From contig JAXIUW010178892.1 in assembly GCA_035591015.1 (NCBI GenBank), positions 1,835 through 12,849 on the forward strand: DNA of 11,015 nt, given 5' to 3'. The position numbers and the translations under genes were made by a program. Each line of letters begins with the position of its first letter. Positions within the stretch are counted from its first letter, which is position 1. Shown here one piece after another: positions 10,401-11,015 of the stretch. Source of the DNA: Cephalothrix simula (taxonomy: Eukaryota; Nemertea; Palaeonemertea; Archinemertea; Cephalotrichidae). Below the pieces are notes generated by a model. It saw only the letters and a list, made by a program, of their open reading frames with translations. It made no database searches and was not told where the DNA came from.

Positions 10401-10690
10401 ATCGGATTCCTCGAGTTCTTCACACTCCGCTAGAGAACATAATCCACGTGGTTGAATATTAGCAGGTACTTCTGGTTTTGGTAATGTATCCGTCAGATCT
10501 ATACTCCCAGATGAGTCCTCGTTATAATCAGAACTGTTATCCGAACTGGCTGATTCAGGTGAACTATCCAGTTGTACGTTTGAAACAGTACTTTCAGCTA
10601 CAGTTTTTGAAGGCCTTTTTCTGAATCTTTTTGAGTTCGAATTTACAATTAGCCCATTCGGTTCGGCACACGCTTCTAATTCAGGAACGT
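1491..10690 (-). CDS. Giant 3'-terminal coding exon of a MYND-finger scaffold protein (possibly AJM1/apical-junction-molecule-like), partial at the N-terminus
   Basis: The frame is open from the acceptor at 10692-10691 to TGA at 1493-1491, giving 3065 full codons plus two bases of a split codon (phase 1 intron). There is no ATG before about residue 236. The codon at 10223 is TTG (Leu), so the start is in an upstream exon outside the window. Order seen: NPF, NPF and DPF motifs, KSTQT, proline-rich block, 13-residue repeats, long Ser/Lys/Arg-rich disordered region, ETSIDD repeat array and relatives, duplicated SWxxPWRK, MYND finger (2777-2817), C-terminal domain (2818-3065). Low complexity and abundant Pro, Ser, Lys and Asp indicate disorder for about 90% of the chain. 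I infer a cytoplasmic or cortical scaffold; no signal peptide or membrane segment is visible. The zinc finger plus C-terminal domain recalls AJM1-type epithelial junction proteins, but this is from memory and unverified. Coding is certain; the name is not. Confidence 0.9.
1494..2237 (-). other. C-terminal globular domain, possibly AJM1-family alpha/beta domain
   Basis: Residues 2818-3065 have normal globular composition, unlike the rest. A helix-rich start (ALNTCKQVIKHVHDDM) is followed by alternating strand-like runs (GFVLLEF, KFIIVVAIDTY, ETLILAAS, KTFMCIIM) and helices, suggesting an alpha/beta fold. It directly follows the MYND finger and reaches the stop codon. I associate this pairing with apical junction molecule/AJM1 proteins, but from memory only. 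Other MYND proteins usually carry SET, TPR or ankyrin modules, none of which is visible here. Confidence 0.5.
2238..2360 (-). other. MYND-type zinc finger
   Basis: Residues 2777-2817 match the MYND spacing exactly: C-x2-C-x12-C-x2-C-x4-C-x3-C-x7-H-x3-C. The ligands are visible in CGRC, CHNC, YYCSRKC and HKKHC, so both zinc sites look intact. MYND fingers bind zinc and recruit proline-containing peptides (for example PxLxP in the ETO/DEAF1 type). The protein itself is very proline-rich, so an internal ligand is conceivable. An extra upstream Cys (KVKCRNRKC) and a doubled final Cys are present. Confidence 0.88.
2544..2669 (-). other. Two helix-like motifs before the zinc finger
   Basis: ITADQLREFFGY (2669-2634, residues 2674-2685) and SLSEVLDGLLGLPR (2585-2544) are amphipathic and hydrophobic. 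They mark the transition from disordered sequence to the folded C-terminal part. They are separated by a Pro/Gln/Ser linker. They resemble helical docking motifs; no family is recognised. Confidence 0.4.
3921..4049 (-). other. Duplicated SWxxPWRK box
   Basis: SWTAPWRK (4049-4026, from residue 2214) and SWLPPWRK (3944-3921, from residue 2249) lie 35 residues apart. Both are followed by basic, Ser-rich tails (TKSP, GRKSSRGS). The two Trp pairs are striking in a segment otherwise almost free of Trp. A basic-aromatic box of this kind could bind membrane lipid, actin or a partner domain, but this is inference. Confidence 0.55.
5187..6074 (-). repeat. 51-bp coding tandem repeat, 18 units of IETSIDDGPRMTPPxxK
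   Basis: Residues 1539-1834 divide completely into 18 units. Fourteen units are exactly 17 residues; the others are 13, 18, 15 and 12, all whole-codon changes. The best-preserved units read IETSIDDGPRMTPPKHR. The core [IL]ETSIDDG is the most constant part, the RMTPP part is next, and the last three residues vary. Each unit offers T/SxxD/E sites of casein-kinase-2 type and a proline-directed TP site (inference). The N-terminal units are more divergent than the C-terminal ones. Unit 8 contains a PPNY motif at 5696-5685. Some frames of the opposite strand stay open only because the period is a multiple of three. Confidence 0.95.
5685..5696 (-). other. PPNY motif inside unit 8 of the 51-bp array
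   Basis: The repeat normally reads RMTPPxxK, but here it reads RMFPPNYK, creating a PPxY motif. This may be a neutral repeat variant or a gained WW-domain ligand. Confidence 0.4.
6156..6167 (-). other. PPNY motif (PPxY type WW-domain ligand)
   Basis: Residues read FSPPNYTV, just N-terminal to the ETSIDD array. It matches the PPxY consensus; a binding partner cannot be inferred. Confidence 0.45.
7266..7277 (-). other. PPSY motif (PPxY type WW-domain ligand)
   Basis: Residues read KPPSYYKS. PPxY is the ligand of group I WW domains (Nedd4-type ligases, Yorkie/YAP, MAGI). Two more PPNY motifs lie at 6167-6156 and 5696-5685. Confidence 0.45.
7518..7565 (-). other. Aromatic-centred segment KSLTKLNLPNWYVPTS
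   Basis: Residues 1042-1057 form one of the few hydrophobic and aromatic patches (LPNWYVP) in the long disordered middle of the protein. It is preceded by a basophilic KSL site similar to others nearby. Short patches of this sort in scaffolds are often conserved docking motifs. I do not recognise a partner. Confidence 0.35.
9006..9230 (-). repeat. 39-bp tandem coding repeat, six units of VETKPPLPEKTLV type
   Basis: Residues 487-561 divide into units of 13, 13, 13, 13, 10 and 13 residues: VETKSPLPEKTLI, VETKPSLPEKTLV, IETKPSLHERNIT, MEMKPPLPEKNIV, a shortened VEQKPEKNPL and VETKPPLPEKTRK. The 3-residue deletion in unit 5 keeps the frame. Each full unit carries a PxLPEK or similar Pro/Lys core, possibly an SH3-like ligand. 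This repeat differs from the ETSIDD array further on, although both share an [VI]ET start. Confidence 0.85.
9294..9512 (-). other. Proline-rich block with several SH3-ligand type motifs
   Basis: Residues 393-465 hold repeated PxxPx[R/K] patterns: PPTLPPRSP, PPIPPRV, PPAVPERK and PPVPPRN, plus PPPIPYR. These fit class II SH3 ligands. The block lies between the endocytic/LC8 motifs and the 13-residue repeats, reinforcing a scaffold or adaptor role. Which SH3 protein would bind cannot be read from the sequence. Confidence 0.6.
9663..9761 (-). other. Short island of ordered-looking sequence in the disordered N-terminal part
   Basis: Residues 310-342 alternate hydrophobic and polar residues (IETTMYLTEE, then INGVVTMSEY, then LQVTYIP), which suggests two or three beta strands or a conserved docking segment. 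It stands out from the Pro/Ser/Lys-rich surroundings. No family is recognised. Confidence 0.35.
9831..9845 (-). other. KSTQT, candidate LC8 (dynein light chain) binding motif
   Basis: Residues 282-286 read KSTQT, in the context LEKSTQTVTS. This matches the canonical [KR]-x-T-Q-T ligand of DYNLL/LC8, which dimerises disordered partners by beta-strand addition. The flanks are non-globular, as required for access. I saw only this one canonical copy, while strong LC8 partners often have several. Confidence 0.5.
10032..10352 (-). other. Endocytic-adaptor type motifs: two NPF and one DPF
   Basis: Inside the giant exon, NPF tripeptides lie at 10352-10344 (residues 113-115, context SNPFLND) and 10307-10299 (residues 128-130, context EINPFADQ). 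A DPF lies at 10040-10032 (residues 217-219, context DDDPFDLP). NPF is the classical ligand of EH domains (Eps15, EHD, intersectin) and DPF of the AP2 alpha-ear. All three lie in acidic, Ser/Pro-rich, presumably disordered sequence, as in known adaptors. The motifs are seen directly; binding is inference. Confidence 0.6.
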
Positions 10691-11015
10691 CTGTAAATAG
10701 AAAGAATGAATAGTGAATGATTCACGGAGATTTTAAAAGCGTTTGATGGAGTTCATACCTCAAAATACAATAACACCTGAAGGGAAATAGTTTACTACAA
10801 AATAGAATAGAAATCTATAATAATCAGCCAAACACTGTGTGATATCATTCACAGTAATTCTAAACTAATGTATTTCATATAAACTTGTCTTGCTTGGACA
10901 AAAACAAGGTTTTGACCAGCTCATTACATTATAAACTACATTACACAATTGGCTGGAAAAATTGTCGGAGGAGCAACCAAAAAGGGCTCCCCCCTAAGTC
11001 ATCTATTCGTAACAT
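10691..11015 (-). other. Intron upstream of the giant exon (3' part), with splice acceptor at 10692-10691
   Basis: On the minus strand a pyrimidine-rich run ends in TTTCTATTTACAG immediately before the exon base at 10690. The coding frame continued upstream meets a TGA at 10724-10722 without any ATG, so splicing at 10691 is required. No convincing upstream exon is seen in this stretch. It is AT-rich and contains a small imperfect hairpin at 10970-10990. A minus-strand ATG at 11015-11013 opens only 24 codons. Confidence 0.82.

Noticed and set aside
10758-10775. 18-base micro-exon between TTCCCTTCAG and GAG|GTATGA on the minus strand
   Set aside because: The splice signals look fair, but in the phase needed to join the exon at 10690 it ends with an in-frame TGA, and the following intron would be only about 67 bases.
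10970-10990. Hairpin GGAGC...GCTCC in the intron, possible mobile-element remnant
   Set aside because: The stem is short with a bulge, and no terminal repeats or target-site duplications are visible.
10941-11015. Minus-strand ATG at the window edge opening 24 codons
   Set aside because: It ends in TAA, no donor in the required phase 1 is convincing, and the peptide resembles nothing I know. Chance is the simpler explanation.

Overview
The window looks like animal (invertebrate metazoan) nuclear DNA. The flanks are AT-rich and contain no operon-like gene packing. The coding stretch enters through a textbook splice acceptor, and the encoded protein is a very long, mostly disordered scaffold ending in a MYND-type zinc finger. 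I cannot name the species or phylum from sequence alone.

One gene dominates, on the minus strand. A single terminal coding exon of about 9.2 kb runs from a splice acceptor (exon begins at 10690) to a TGA stop at 1493-1491 and encodes 3065 complete codons. The sequence from 10691 to 11015 is upstream intron, so the true start codon lies outside the window. The codon at 10223, where a start might be placed, is TTG and lies in the middle of an open exon. Residue numbers in this annotation count from the first complete codon of this exon (10688-10686 = residue 1).

Protein layout, N to C within the exon: an acidic/Ser-rich segment with two NPF motifs and a DPF motif (endocytic-adaptor type); a KSTQT dynein-light-chain type motif; a proline-rich SH3-ligand block; a 13-residue (39-bp) ETKPPLPEK repeat; a long Ser/Arg/Lys-rich segment with many basophilic kinase-like sites; an 18-unit, mostly 17-residue (51-bp) array of IETSIDDGPRMTPP type; dispersed derivatives of the same ETSIDD motif over about 1,700 residues; a duplicated SWxxPWRK box; two short helix-like motifs; a MYND zinc finger; and a roughly 250-residue globular C-terminal domain. 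The C-terminal zinc finger plus domain most resembles, from memory and without a search, the AJM1 / apical junction molecule family. That identification is tentative.

Positions 1-1490 are the 3' UTR (likely to an AATAAA at 1070-1065) and AT-rich downstream DNA without a recognisable gene. Two weak clusters of transcription-factor-like motifs occur there. The main points of interest are the ETSIDD motif array, its evidence of recent 102-bp dimer duplication, and its coupling to a scaffold-type protein rich in docking motifs.
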